A stretch of 64,000 nucleotides of DNA from CAVXFB01 sp963760935 (GCA_963760935.1 CAVXFB010000008.1:1326680-1390679); one strand, 5' to 3'; positions 17,166 to 26,579 are shown, counted from the first letter of the stretch. Made by a program: numbers and translations. Notes: generated by a model not told the origin, from the sequence alone.

Positions 17166-18157
17166 TCGGTGCTGAATCGTTTTCGTCTGTCCCGAATCTC
17201 GTTCGCACCCTTCTTACGTTGTTGTCCCAAATTCCGCCGGGCCGGGTAGCAACGTGCGGCGATCTGGCCGAGGCGTTGGGCAATCGAATCGCGGCACGCT
17301 GGGTCGGACACTATGCGTTGCATCACGAGCATGACGCCGGCTGCCCATGCCACCGCGTCGTCCGCCTTGGCGGCAAGCTGGGCGGGTATGCGGCGGGCTC
17401 GCTTCAGGCCAAGGCGCGAAAACTGAAAGCGGAGGGCGTCGAAGTTCATCAAGGGGTGATCGACCTTGAAGAGTTTGCCTTCGGCGACTTCCAGTCTAAC
17501 CGACCGCTGGAGCGGTTACGGCGGATTCAAGAGGAGGTTCAACGACAGATCATCTTGCGGTCGCGGCGTAGGATGCCAAAGCTAGTCGGCGGCGTCGATG
17601 TGGCCTATCCGCGGCCCGGCGTCGGCGTAGCGGCCTACGTCTTGGTCAACGTGGCCACCAGCGAACTGGTTTGGTCCACGAGCGTCTGCCGGCCAGTTGG
17701 TTTCCCCTACGTCAGCACATACCTAAGCTTCCGCGAGATTCCCATCTATCTCGATCTGCTCGACATGGTGCGCAAGGCGGGCCGCATGGCAGAAGTGCTG
17801 CTGGTTGACGGCAGCGGCATCATACACCACCGTCACGCCGGCATCGCCTCACATCTCGGCGTAGTGGCCGGCGTGCCGACCATCGGAGTTACCAAGAAAC
17901 TCCTGTGCGGGCAGGTCGACATCAAACACATGTCGCCCGGCGAGTCGCGTCCTGTAATCTACGAAGATCAACTGATCGGAATCGCGCTGCGTGCCACGGC
18001 CGGCAGCTTGCGTCCGCTGTACGTTTCGCCGGGCCATCGCGTCAACGTCGCCTTCTGCGAGCAATTGGTGCGTCAGCTTCTAACCGGCCGCCGCCTGCCC
18101 GAGCCCATCTACCGGGCCGATCGCCTGAGCCGGAAGTTAGAACCAGCATCGGATTGA
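17162..18157 (+). CDS. O6-alkylguanine-DNA alkyltransferase / endonuclease V fusion
   Basis: 331 residues from the ATG at 17162, which overlaps the stop of the ClbS-like gene (ATGA). Residues 1-105 form an alkyltransferase DNA-binding/active-site domain: IPPGRVATCGDLAEALG and the active-site motif PCHRVV with Cys63 kept, so it may transfer alkyl groups and is not just an alkyltransferase-like reader. Residues 115-330 are endonuclease V: GGVDVAY (Asp146), YLSFREIP (Glu192), LLVDGSGIIHH (Asp, His) and GVTKKLLCG (Lys). The DNA-wedge motif is PYVS in place of PYIP. Endonuclease V nicks next to deaminated bases such as inosine. A comparable fusion is known from the archaeon Ferroplasma. Both activities look intact by motif. 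Confidence 0.88.
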   Translation: MIGAESFSSVPNLVRTLLTLLSQIPPGRVATCGDLAEALGNRIAARWVGHYALHHEHDAGCPCHRVVRLGGKLGGYAAGSLQAKARKLKAEGVEVHQGVIDLEEFAFGDFQSNRPLERLRRIQEEVQRQIILRSRRRMPKLVGGVDVAYPRPGVGVAAYVLVNVATSELVWSTSVCRPVGFPYVSTYLSFREIPIYLDLLDMVRKAGRMAEVLLVDGSGIIHHRHAGIASHLGVVAGVPTIGVTKKLLCGQVDIKHMSPGESRPVIYEDQLIGIALRATAGSLRPLYVSPGHRVNVAFCEQLVRQLLTGRRLPEPIYRADRLSRKLEPASD

Positions 18158-18237
18158 CAATCGCTGCCTTGCCGGTACGATTATTCCCGTAGTTCAAGCT
18201 GGTTTGCGACCCCTCTTCGCACGGAAGGAGCAGAAGC

Positions 18238-20631
18238 ATGTACGCCGCCCCCGTCCATTTGTCGTTGTTCTTTGCCTGGCTAGTGCCGCTAGTTGGCGGT
18301 GTGGGGATCCCGTTGGGCGTTCCGCCGCTGCCAGAAGACCCGGTAATCGCCCAGATGGCGCCTCAGGAGTGCCTGTTCTACATGAGTTCGGCCGGCATGG
18401 CCGTGCCCGATCCGAAAAGTGCGAACGGCACTGAGCAACTTTTGGCCGAGCCCGAGGTCCGGGCGATGGCTGCCGCAATCGAGAAAGCAATCAGAGAGGC
18501 GCCGAAAGAGTCGGCGCTTGGTGGTCATTTGCCGGGCGTGTCGCCGGCGGATGGGGCCGACGTGCTGAAGGTCATCCTCACGAAACCGATGGCGGTTTAC
18601 GCCTCACACGTCGAACTGCACCCCGGCGGAGCCGTGCCCCGTGGAGGGCTGGTGATCAACATCGGCCAAGAGGCGGCAACGACGCTGGCAAAACTCGATC
18701 GGGTCGTCAAAGGTTTCGTCACCCTCCACGACCGCGCCGCGACGTTCAAGACGGTCGACATCGACGGCCGGGGCTTCAGTACGGTTGCTGACGGCTCGCT
18801 CGTCTGGGGCCTCCGCGACAACTATTTCGTGTTGGCCGTCGGCGATGGCGAGATGGAGGCGATGCTGAAGCGTGCGGGTGAAAAACCGCCGGCATGGCTT
18901 AGCAAGCTGCGCACCGATCTGCCGCTCGAGCGGCGATCGACCGAGACCTACGTGAATCTTCAAGAGATTATGAAGATTGTGCTGCCGCAAGCCGGTCCAC
19001 GTGCGGCCAACACCGTAAAGGCCCTCGGACTGGACAACCTGACAACAATTCGCGCGGTCACCGGCTTGGACCGAACGGCGTGCGTTAGCAAGACGCTTAT
19101 CGGCATCGAAGGCGCGCCGCAGGGGCTGCTTCGGCTGGCCGACGTCAAACCGCTGGCTACCGGGGATCTTTCGTCCGTCCCGCGCGATGCCACGTTTGCC
19201 TTAGCCTTCAGGCTTAGCCCGGAACAAGTCTTCGAGATAGTTAGCCAAATCGTCGAGAAGCTCGATCCGCGGGCCAAGGAGCGGATGGATCGGCAAATCG
19301 CCGACATGGAAGAACATACCGGGTTGAATCTTAGGGATGAAATCCTCAAGCCATTCGGCGATACGTGGACCGTATTCGATTCGCTCAGTGAGGGTGGCAT
19401 ATTGGCGGGCACCACTATGGTCGTGGCGGTAAAGGACGCCAAGCAGGCCGCCGCGACACAGGCCAAGGTGCTGTCACGAATATCACAGCAGAGCGTTGGC
19501 CTCGACAAGCTGGAGTTCGCCGGGCAGCAAATCTACACGTTCACGGCCGATCACACGCGCTCGCCCATCGCTCCGGCGTGGTGCTTGACTGAGAAGGAAC
19601 TGATCCTGGCCCTGTATCCACAAAGCATCAAAGCATACTTGTCGCGAAAAGAGAACTCTCGGTCACTGGCGGACACTCAACCGATAGCGAGAGCATTTAG
19701 CGGCGATTCCGGGCCGGTTAAGCTCTGGTACGTCAACTCGCGGCGGGTGTTCGATCTCATCTATCCACTGCTACCGGCATACACGACGCTGGCAACTCGC
19801 ATGGCACGAATGAATGGCATCGAACTCAATCCGTCGATGTTGCCGTCGGCCGGCGCGATTCGCCCGCACTTGTGGCCCACCGTGGCCTGGGCGCGGCGGA
19901 CCAACGAGGGCATCGAAATAACACAGCACTACTCTCTGCCGCTTCCGACCATGATGCCTGTCATGTCGGCCGCAAGTTTCATGGCACTGCCGGCGGTCGC
20001 GAGCTCGCGCATGGCCGCCCGGCGGATGCAGTCGATGAACAACATGAAGCAAATCAGTTTGGCCCTGCTCAACTATGAGCAAGCGTACGGCCACTTCCCG
20101 CCCGCCTACACTACGGACAAAAATGGCAAGCCTCTGTTGAGTTGGCGCGTGCTGATCCTGCCGTTCATTGAGCAGAATGATCTGTACAAGCAGTTCCATC
20201 TCGATGAGCCGTGGGACAGCGATCACAACAAGAAACTAATCGCTGCGATGCCCTCCGTCTACAAGGACCCGGTTAGCAAGGTCGCGGCCGACGGAAAAAC
20301 GGACTACCTCACCGTCCGCGGTGAAAAGACGATATTCCCCGGCGCAAAGGGCGTACGCATCGCCGACATCCGCGACGGCATGTCGAACACGATCATGACG
20401 GTCGAAGTGTCGGACTCGAAGGCGGTAGTTTGGACCAAACCGGACGATTTTGCCTATGATGGGAAGACGCCGTCAAAGGGGCTCATCGGCCTTTGGCCAG
20501 GGCGATTCCATGCCGGCATGGCCGATGGCTCGGTGCGGAGTTTCCCTGCGGCGATCGACGCCAAGACGCTCAATGCCCTATTTACGCGCGATGGCAACGA
20601 GTCGGTACAGTGGCAAACACTCCCACCTTAG
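18238..20631 (+). CDS. large DUF1559-containing protein
   Basis: 797 residues; GGAAGGAG lies 6 bases before the ATG. A short N-terminal hydrophobic stretch (LSLFFAWLVPLVGGVGIPL) suggests export. Residues about 40-590 form an uncharacterised region found in planctomycete relatives. Residues about 595-797 carry the DUF1559 hallmark: RRMQSMNNMKQISLALLNYE, HFPPAYTTDKNGKPLLSWRVLILPF, IEQNDLYKQF and, near the end, FHAGMADGSVRSFP. In most DUF1559 proteins this follows a type IV prepilin-like N-terminus; here it is a C-terminal module of a much larger protein and there is no prepilin peptidase site. Function unknown. It is followed by an independent promoter for the next gene. Confidence 0.82.
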   Translation: MYAAPVHLSLFFAWLVPLVGGVGIPLGVPPLPEDPVIAQMAPQECLFYMSSAGMAVPDPKSANGTEQLLAEPEVRAMAAAIEKAIREAPKESALGGHLPGVSPADGADVLKVILTKPMAVYASHVELHPGGAVPRGGLVINIGQEAATTLAKLDRVVKGFVTLHDRAATFKTVDIDGRGFSTVADGSLVWGLRDNYFVLAVGDGEMEAMLKRAGEKPPAWLSKLRTDLPLERRSTETYVNLQEIMKIVLPQAGPRAANTVKALGLDNLTTIRAVTGLDRTACVSKTLIGIEGAPQGLLRLADVKPLATGDLSSVPRDATFALAFRLSPEQVFEIVSQIVEKLDPRAKERMDRQIADMEEHTGLNLRDEILKPFGDTWTVFDSLSEGGILAGTTMVVAVKDAKQAAATQAKVLSRISQQSVGLDKLEFAGQQIYTFTADHTRSPIAPAWCLTEKELILALYPQSIKAYLSRKENSRSLADTQPIARAFSGDSGPVKLWYVNSRRVFDLIYPLLPAYTTLATRMARMNGIELNPSMLPSAGAIRPHLWPTVAWARRTNEGIEITQHYSLPLPTMMPVMSAASFMALPAVASSRMAARRMQSMNNMKQISLALLNYEQAYGHFPPAYTTDKNGKPLLSWRVLILPFIEQNDLYKQFHLDEPWDSDHNKKLIAAMPSVYKDPVSKVAADGKTDYLTVRGEKTIFPGAKGVRIADIRDGMSNTIMTVEVSDSKAVVWTKPDDFAYDGKTPSKGLIGLWPGRFHAGMADGSVRSFPAAIDAKTLNALFTRDGNESVQWQTLPP

Positions 20632-20667
20632 GGGCTGTTGGGCAGCCGATTTTCGACCTTCCCCTTA

Positions 20668-20696
20668 TTGCCGGCGCTTCGCTGCGGCGATAAAAT
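20668..20696 (+). promoter_or_regulatory. sigma70-like promoter for the phosphofructokinase gene
   Basis: TTGCCG at 20668-20673, exactly 17 bp, then TAAAAT at 20691-20696. The predicted start near 20703 gives a leader of about 25 bases ending in GAAAGAG before the ATG at 20728. Confidence 0.55.
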
Positions 20697-20727
20697 CAGG
20701 GTTTTTCGTAGAAAGAGATGCCCGAGC

Positions 20728-22017
20728 ATGAGCGCTGCCAAGAATCTTGTGGTTGCCCAGAGCGGCGGCCCAACGCCGGTTATCAACAGTAGTCTGCGCG
20801 GCATCATCGAGGCCGCTCGCCAGTTCGAAGCCATCGATCGCGTCTATGGCGCCCGGCACGGGATCGAAGGCGTTCTGAGGGAAGAACTGCTCGACCTGAC
20901 GGCCCAATCGGCCGAGGAGGTCGCTCTCCTGCGGTTCACGCCGGCGGCCGGATCGATCGGCACTTGCCGCTACAAGCTCAAGGCGAACCAGAACGAGGAT
21001 TTCGATCGGGTGATCGAAGTATTCAAGGCCCATCAAGTTGGGTACCTGCTGTATATCGGCGGCAATGATTCGATGGACACGGCCAACAAGATTGCCCAGT
21101 TGGCCCACCAACGCGGGCTCGATTTGGTTGCCGTCGGTGTGCCTAAGACAATTGACAACGACGTTGGCGACAGCGAGTTCCGACTGATCGACCACACGCC
21201 CGGCTATGGTTCGGTCGCCCGCTACTGGATGCACAAGGTGGCGACGGCCAATGAAGAAAATGCCGGATCATCGCCGGCCGACCCTGTGCTGGTCATGCAG
21301 GCGATGGGTCGCAAGATCGGCTTTATTCCGGCGGCCGCGCGGCTGGCCGACCCCGATCGCGAGATGCCGCTGCAAATCTACCTGACCGAAAGCCCTTGCT
21401 CCATCGAGCAGCTTGCCGACCAGGTGAGCGACCAGTTGCGGTCGTGCGGCCGGTGCTTGGTGGTGATCAGCGAGGGATTCGACGTCGGCGACGTAGGCAA
21501 GGTGAAGGACGCCTTCGGCCATACGTCGTTCGGTGCGAGCAAGCTATCGGTCGCCCAGATCGTGGTGAACTATCTCAACGAGAAAGGGCTGCCGGTCAAA
21601 GGCGCGGCCCGTGGCAACGTTATGGGCACCGACCAGCGTCATTCGATCGTCTATGCCTCGCCAGTCGATCTCGACGAAGCCTATCGCGTCGGCCAAAAGG
21701 CCGTCGAGTTGGCTGCCACCGGCCAAAGCGGCTATATGGCCACGATTCTTCGCGACCCCGGCCTGATCTACAGCGTCCGCTTCGACAAAGTGCCGCTGGG
21801 CGATGTGGCCAACAGCGAGCGGAACTTCCCCAAGGGTTGGATCACGCCCAACGGCTACGATGTGACCGACGAGTTCGCTCGCTATGCCAAGCCGCTGGCC
21901 GGCAGCGACATGATCAGCTTGCCCGTGATCGATGGCCGGCCGCGAATGACGCGTTTCGCGCCGATCTACGCCGCGCAACAACTTCCGAAGTACGCCCTCC
22001 AAGCCGACCGTAAGTGA
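20728..22017 (+). CDS. pfp: 6-phosphofructokinase, probably pyrophosphate-dependent
   Basis: 429 residues from the ATG at 20728 (MSAAKNLVVAQSGGPTPVIN). Motifs: QSGGPTPVINSS at the N-terminus, GGNDSMDTANKIA (about 111-123), and PKTIDND (about 139-145) followed by TPGYGSVARY. The acidic residue after N in GGNDS, where ATP-dependent enzymes have Gly, points to use of pyrophosphate instead of ATP. It phosphorylates fructose 6-phosphate in glycolysis, reversibly if PPi-dependent. It lies 70 bp before a HAD phosphatase gene and near gnd, forming a central carbon cluster. Confidence 0.83.
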   Translation: MSAAKNLVVAQSGGPTPVINSSLRGIIEAARQFEAIDRVYGARHGIEGVLREELLDLTAQSAEEVALLRFTPAAGSIGTCRYKLKANQNEDFDRVIEVFKAHQVGYLLYIGGNDSMDTANKIAQLAHQRGLDLVAVGVPKTIDNDVGDSEFRLIDHTPGYGSVARYWMHKVATANEENAGSSPADPVLVMQAMGRKIGFIPAAARLADPDREMPLQIYLTESPCSIEQLADQVSDQLRSCGRCLVVISEGFDVGDVGKVKDAFGHTSFGASKLSVAQIVVNYLNEKGLPVKGAARGNVMGTDQRHSIVYASPVDLDEAYRVGQKAVELAATGQSGYMATILRDPGLIYSVRFDKVPLGDVANSERNFPKGWITPNGYDVTDEFARYAKPLAGSDMISLPVIDGRPRMTRFAPIYAAQQLPKYALQADRK

Positions 22018-22087
22018 AGAGTCAGATTGCAAAGATCGTAGCCGGGGCTCGCCCCGATTTCCCGCCAACCGTCTTCAACCACCAGCA

Positions 22088-22957
22088 ATGATCAATTTCA
22101 CACCCAAGTACCAGTTTCTCGTCGGCATCGATTCCGATGGATGCGCGTTCGACACGATGGAGTTGAAGCACAAGGAGTGCTTCATCCCTAACATCATCAA
22201 CTATTGGGGCCTGCAAGGCGTCAGCAAGTACGCCCGCGAGGCCGCCGAGTTCGTCAATCTGTATTCAAAGAGCCGCGGCATCAATCGCTTTCCAGCCTTG
22301 ATAGAAGCCATGGAATGGACGAACAAGCGGCCCGAGGTGAAAGCCCGAGGCATTCACGTCGAGATTCCCAAATCGCTGTGCGAATGGATCAAGCGGGAGA
22401 CGAAGCTTGGCAACCCGGCCTTGGAGAAAGAGGTCGAGAAGACCGGCGATCCGATACTGAAGCACACGCTGGCGTGGTCGAAGGCCGTCAACGAGTGCAT
22501 CACGGCGATGGTCCGCTGCGTGCCGCCGTTCCCGTTTGTCCGCGAGAGCCTGGAAAAGCTCCAGCAGCATGCCGACGTCCTCGTGGTTTCGGCCACGCCG
22601 CACGAAGCCCTGCAGCGCGAATGGGAGGAGCACGACCTATCGAAATATACTGTGGCAATTTGCGGCCAAGAGGTCGGCACGAAGAAGGAATCGCTCTGCG
22701 CGGCGGCAAAATATCCGGCCGACCACACGCTGATGATCGGCGACGCCCCCGGCGATCACAAGGCCGCCGTGGCCAACAAGGCCCTGTTTTTCCCCATCAA
22801 TCCCGGGGCGGAAGAGGCCAGTTGGAAACGCTTCTACGACGAGGGCATCGATCGCTTCCTCTCGGGCACGTTCGCCGGCAAGTATCAAGAAGAGCTTCTG
22901 GCCGAGTTCGATAGCTTCCTCCCCAACCGACCGCCGTGGCCGGTAGACGATTGCTGA
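22088..22957 (+). CDS. HAD-superfamily hydrolase
   Basis: 289 residues. HAD motif I is GIDSDGCAFD (nucleophile Asp at about 15, acid/base Asp two on). Motif II is VVSATP (about 172). Motif IV is MIGDAPGDHKAA (about 217-228). A large helical cap (about 25-140) lies between motif I and II, so the substrate is small. Following phosphofructokinase by 70 bp suggests a sugar-phosphate substrate, but this is inference from position. There is no membrane segment or signal. Confidence 0.8.
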   Translation: MINFTPKYQFLVGIDSDGCAFDTMELKHKECFIPNIINYWGLQGVSKYAREAAEFVNLYSKSRGINRFPALIEAMEWTNKRPEVKARGIHVEIPKSLCEWIKRETKLGNPALEKEVEKTGDPILKHTLAWSKAVNECITAMVRCVPPFPFVRESLEKLQQHADVLVVSATPHEALQREWEEHDLSKYTVAICGQEVGTKKESLCAAAKYPADHTLMIGDAPGDHKAAVANKALFFPINPGAEEASWKRFYDEGIDRFLSGTFAGKYQEELLAEFDSFLPNRPPWPVDDC

Positions 22958-22968
22958 AAGGGGAGGCC

Positions 22969-23822
22969 GTGAAGAAGGAATTAATCGTCGAACTGCACAC
23001 GAGCTTTGAGCGATTGGCGCATCGAGAGGAGGAAAGCGGAGTCGAATTTTGGTTGGCCCGGGATTTACAGGAAGTGCTGGGATATCAGACGTGGCGGAGT
23101 TTTGGGCAAGTTGTGGAGAAGGCTGTAACCGCTTGCCAGAACGCCGGTTACAATCCCAGCGACCATTTTGCCGAAATCAGCAAAATGGTCCCGCTCGGGT
23201 CGGGTGCGGAGCGGGAGGTGGGCGATTACATGCTCACTCGGTATGCGTGCTATCTGATTGCCCAGAACGGCGATCCGACGAAGGGCCCCATTGCTTTCGC
23301 ACAAACGTATTTTGCCATCCAGACCCGAAAACAGGAGATCATTGAGCAACGACTTGCTGAGGTGGAACGTTTGAGGCGCAAAAGAAGCTCACCGTGTCGG
23401 AAAAGGAGCTTTCCGGCATAATCTTCGAGCGCGTCGGCGATGAAAAGAGTTTTGGCCGAATACGCAGTCGCGGCGACCAATCGCTTTTTGGCGGGCGAAC
23501 GACGCAACAAATGAAAGAGAGTTTAAATGTGCCCGACAGCCGCCCGCTGGCCGATTTCCTGCCTACTATTACAATCAAGGCCAAGGACTTTGCCAACGAG
23601 ATCACCAACTTCAACATCAAGCGGGAGGACTTGCGGACGGAACGCTCGATTGCGCACGAGCATATCAAGAACAATGCCGGGGTTCGAAAGCTGCTTAGAA
23701 AGCGCGGCATTGTACCGGAGCAATTGCCTCCGTCCGAGGATATCAAGAAGATCGAGCGCCGCGTGGAGTCGGAACAGAAGAAGCTGCCCAAGCAAGTGAA
23801 GCCGTTGGAAGCGGACGGATAG
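22969..23822 (+). CDS. dinD: DNA damage-inducible protein DinD, frame-broken at about 23377
   Basis: GTG at 22969 with AAAGGGGAGG just upstream. The first half reads EFWLARDLQEVLGYQTWRSF, then a DHFAEISKMVPLGSGAEREV block and RYACYLIAQNGDP, with the DinD/Bro-N-like order and YFAIQTRKQE. The second half (SEKELSGIIFERVGD, HIKNNAGVRKLLRKRGI, PEQLPPSEDIKKIERR) is the usual DinD C-terminus in another frame. One base restored at the GCGC 23376-23379 gives ...VERLRRQKKLTVSEKELSG... and a 284-residue protein. DinD is an SOS-regulated protein reported to inhibit RecA filament activity. I saw no LexA box upstream; it follows the HAD gene by 11 bp. Confidence 0.8.
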
Positions 23823-23886
23823 GAAGTACTGTGACGGGCGAGCATGCCTCCATTAAAATTCTCAACCACTAACCACTAATCCCACC

Positions 23887-25332
23887 ATGACTGACAAATG
23901 CGACATTGGCCTGATCGGCTTGGCCGTAATGGGCGAAAACTTGGCGCTGAATATCGAGAGCCGCGGCTTCAGTATCGCCGTGTATAACCGCACCACGAGC
24001 AAGGTCGACGATCTAATGGCCGGCCGTGCGAAAGGCAAGAAATTTGTCGGCTGCCATTCGATGGAAGAACTGGTCGGCAGCCTTGCCTCGCCGCGCAAAG
24101 TGATGCTCATGGTCAAGGCCGGTCCGGCGGTCGATGATTTCATCGAGAAGCTCATTCCGCTGCTCTCGCCCGGCGACGTGATTATCGACGGCGGCAACAC
24201 GCACTACACGGAGACCGAACGCCGCACGCAGTACGTCGAGTCGAAGGGGCTCTTGTACATCGGCACCGGCGTTTCCGGCGGCGAGGAAGGCGCGCTGAAG
24301 GGTCCGAGCATGATGCCCGGCGGCAGCGAGGCCGCGTGGCCACTGGTGAAGCCGATCTTCCAGGCGATCGCCGCCAAGGTGGGCCCGAATGGCGACATCC
24401 CCTGCTGCGAATGGGTCGGCCCGCGCGGCGCCGGCCACTACGTGAAGATGGTCCACAACGGCATCGAATACGGCGACATGCAGTTGATCTGCGAGGCCTA
24501 TTGGATGCTCAAGAACGCCTTGGGCCTCAGCAACGAGGAACTGTACGACGTATTTCAGCAATGGAATCAGGGTGAGCTTGATAGCTATCTGATCGAAATC
24601 ACGCGCGATATTTTCAGCGTCAAAGATCCCGAGGGCGACGGCTACCTGGTCGACAAGATCATGGACACCGCCGGGGCTAAGGGGACGGGCAAATGGATGA
24701 GCCAACTGGCCCTCGACCTCGGCGTCCCCAGCACGCTGGTGACCGAGGCCGTATACGCTCGCTGTCTCTCGGCGATGAAGGAGCCGCGCGTACGTGCCAG
24801 CAAGCTGTTGAAGGGCCCAACGGCCAAGTTCCGCGGCGACCGGGCGAAGTTCATCGAGCAGGTCCGGCAGGCGCTATACGCGTCGAAGATTTGCAGTTAC
24901 GCCCAGGGCTACGTGCAAATGCAAGCCGCGGCCATCGAACACAAGTGGCCGCTGAACTTCGGCGATATCGCACTGTTGTGGCGTGGCGGCTGCATCATCC
25001 GAGCGACGTTCCTCGAACGCATCAAAGAGGCGTTTGACGCGAAGAAGCCGCCCGAGAATCTCTTGCTGGCGCCCTACTTCAAGACGGCGGTCCGCAAGGC
25101 GCAGACGGCGTGGCGCAACGTCGTAACCACGGCCGTTCGGCTGGGCATCCCCACGCCGGCCTTCGCAGCCGCGCTGGCCTACTACGACGGCTACCGCTCG
25201 GAGCGGCTGCCGGCCAATTTGCTCCAGGCCCAGCGCGATTACTTCGGCGCCCATACGTACAACCGAACCGACCGGGAGGGAACCTTCCACACCGATTGGA
25301 TCCGTGTCCGCAAGCAGCCGCCAAGCGCGTAA
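23887..25332 (+). CDS. gnd: 6-phosphogluconate dehydrogenase, decarboxylating
   Basis: 481 residues, full length for the long dimeric form. NADP-binding N-terminus GLIGLAVMGENLALNI (about 7-22), VKAGPAVDDFI, IDGGNTHYTETERR (about 101-114), GTGVSGGEEGA (about 128-138), and the catalytic segment GAGHYVKMVHNGIEYGDMQ (about 182-200, Lys and Asn for substrate). The C-terminal helical domain ends FHTDW plus a short tail. It oxidises 6-phosphogluconate to ribulose 5-phosphate and CO2 in the pentose phosphate pathway. The start is preceded by a weak ribosome site only. Confidence 0.95.
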   Translation: MTDKCDIGLIGLAVMGENLALNIESRGFSIAVYNRTTSKVDDLMAGRAKGKKFVGCHSMEELVGSLASPRKVMLMVKAGPAVDDFIEKLIPLLSPGDVIIDGGNTHYTETERRTQYVESKGLLYIGTGVSGGEEGALKGPSMMPGGSEAAWPLVKPIFQAIAAKVGPNGDIPCCEWVGPRGAGHYVKMVHNGIEYGDMQLICEAYWMLKNALGLSNEELYDVFQQWNQGELDSYLIEITRDIFSVKDPEGDGYLVDKIMDTAGAKGTGKWMSQLALDLGVPSTLVTEAVYARCLSAMKEPRVRASKLLKGPTAKFRGDRAKFIEQVRQALYASKICSYAQGYVQMQAAAIEHKWPLNFGDIALLWRGGCIIRATFLERIKEAFDAKKPPENLLLAPYFKTAVRKAQTAWRNVVTTAVRLGIPTPAFAAALAYYDGYRSERLPANLLQAQRDYFGAHTYNRTDREGTFHTDWIRVRKQPPSA

Positions 25333-25353
25333 CCGATTAGCAGCGGTCTCGCT

Positions 25354-25434
25354 CGTTCCGAAGCTCCAGCGTCGGAACGTGCGAGTCCACCAAGCACAAA
25401 CGCCATTGCGTTCCCAAGCTGGAGCTTGGCAACG
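25354..25434. repeat. pair of palindromic repeats (CGTTCC...GGAACG type)
   Basis: Unit one, 25354-25379, reads CGTTCCGAAGCTCC...GGAACG; unit two, 25409-25434, reads CGTTCCCAAGCTGGAGCTTGG... and ends CAACG. They are close relatives of the palindrome at 3229-3253. They fill the 120 bp between gnd and the next gene. Confidence 0.65.
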
Positions 25435-25455
25435 AGAGCTCGAAAGGCGCAATTC

Positions 25456-26238
25456 ATGCCATCCAACTACCTGCAAGAGATGTTCGGACTCAGCGGCCAA
25501 ACTGCCGTCGTTATCGGCGGAGCCGGCGTGTTGGGCGGTGCGCTGTGCGCCGGATTAGCACAGGCCGGGGCTCACATCGTCGTCGCCGACCTGACGGAAG
25601 AGGGCTGCCAGGCAAGAGTGCAGGCCCTGCAGAAGCTTGGCGGCAAAGCCAGCTTCTGCACGGTGAACGTTACGCTTCGCGAGTCGATCGAAAATCTTCT
25701 CGCCACCACGCTCCGCGACACCGGTCGGGCCGACATCCTGCTGAACTGTGCGGGCGTCAACGCCGGCACGGCGTTTCTCGATGCCACAGACGCCGATTGG
25801 GATCGCATCCTCACGATCAATCTCAAGGCGGTGTTTCAGGCGTGCCAGGTCTTCGGCCGACACATGAAAGATGCGGGCGGCGGGGCAATCGTCAACATCG
25901 GCAGCGTCACTTCGCATCTGCCGCTCTCGCGCGTGTTCGCCTATTCCGCTTCAAAGGCGGGCGTTCTGAACCTGACGCGAAACGTCGCTCACGAGTTCGG
26001 CCCGCACAACGTTCGCGTCAATGCGATTTGCCCCGGCTTCTTCCCCGCCGAGCAAAACCGCAAGCTCTTGGACGACACGCGGATTGACAACATCATGCGC
26101 CACACGCCAATGAAGCGATTTGGTGAGCCGGAAGAATTGATCGGCGCGTTGTTGCTGTTGGTTTCGCAGAAGGCCGGCAGCTTCGTCACCGGCACGCACG
26201 TCAACGTCGACGGCGGATTCACGGCCGCTTGGTTCTAA
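25456..26238 (+). CDS. SDR family oxidoreductase (sugar acid type)
   Basis: 260 residues from the ATG at 25456. Rossmann motif VIGGAGVLGGALC (about 15-27), NCAGVNAG, the catalytic Ser in NIGSVTSHLP, YSASKAG (Tyr/Lys) and the C-terminal GTHVNVDGGFTAAW. The glycine motif GGAGVLGG and NPxQ-free C-terminus resemble D-mannonate oxidoreductase/gluconate 5-dehydrogenase-type SDRs. Its place after gnd fits a role in sugar acid interconversion, but the substrate is not proven. The in-frame start at 25426 is rejected since the family begins near MPSNYLQEMFGL. Confidence 0.82.
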   Translation: MPSNYLQEMFGLSGQTAVVIGGAGVLGGALCAGLAQAGAHIVVADLTEEGCQARVQALQKLGGKASFCTVNVTLRESIENLLATTLRDTGRADILLNCAGVNAGTAFLDATDADWDRILTINLKAVFQACQVFGRHMKDAGGGAIVNIGSVTSHLPLSRVFAYSASKAGVLNLTRNVAHEFGPHNVRVNAICPGFFPAEQNRKLLDDTRIDNIMRHTPMKRFGEPEELIGALLLLVSQKAGSFVTGTHVNVDGGFTAAWF

Positions 26239-26579
26239 GACGCAGCCGCGGAAAATAGTGCGGGTCGAGCGCAGCAAGCCCCACCGACGCCATCGTTCGT
26301 TGTGGGGCTTGCTGCAACCGACCAGCCTTATGGCTGCTTTCTCAAGTTTGGGCTGTCGACTCGCCTAATGGGCTTCGACTTCGTTCCGCATTTCTTCTCC
26401 CGGGTTCCGTTTTTTGGGAGCGAGAAGTCTGTTTCCCCGCGATTGCTCCACCTGCGGTCATTGCTCCAATAGGCAGTTGACCGGCACTCTGTGGTGGATT
26501 ATTATGGCCTGCTGGGGGGTGATGCAAATCTCCCGGCTTCCGTTCACAACACATACTCTAAGCAAAAGTGAGGTGGCAA
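26239..26579. other. intergenic region with a strong hairpin
   Basis: About 340 bp. It contains the 14-bp-armed hairpin at 26271-26315. Downstream the sequence becomes AT-richer and GAGGTGG just before 26580 serves as ribosome site for the NHL gene. No further gene seen. Confidence 0.45.
26271..26315. repeat. hairpin, 14-bp perfect arms
   Basis: GCAGCAAGCCCCAC at 26271-26284 pairs perfectly with 26302-26315 around a 17-base loop. It lies 33 bp after the SDR stop and could end transcription, but there is no U-tract, so a dispersed palindrome is as likely. Confidence 0.6.
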
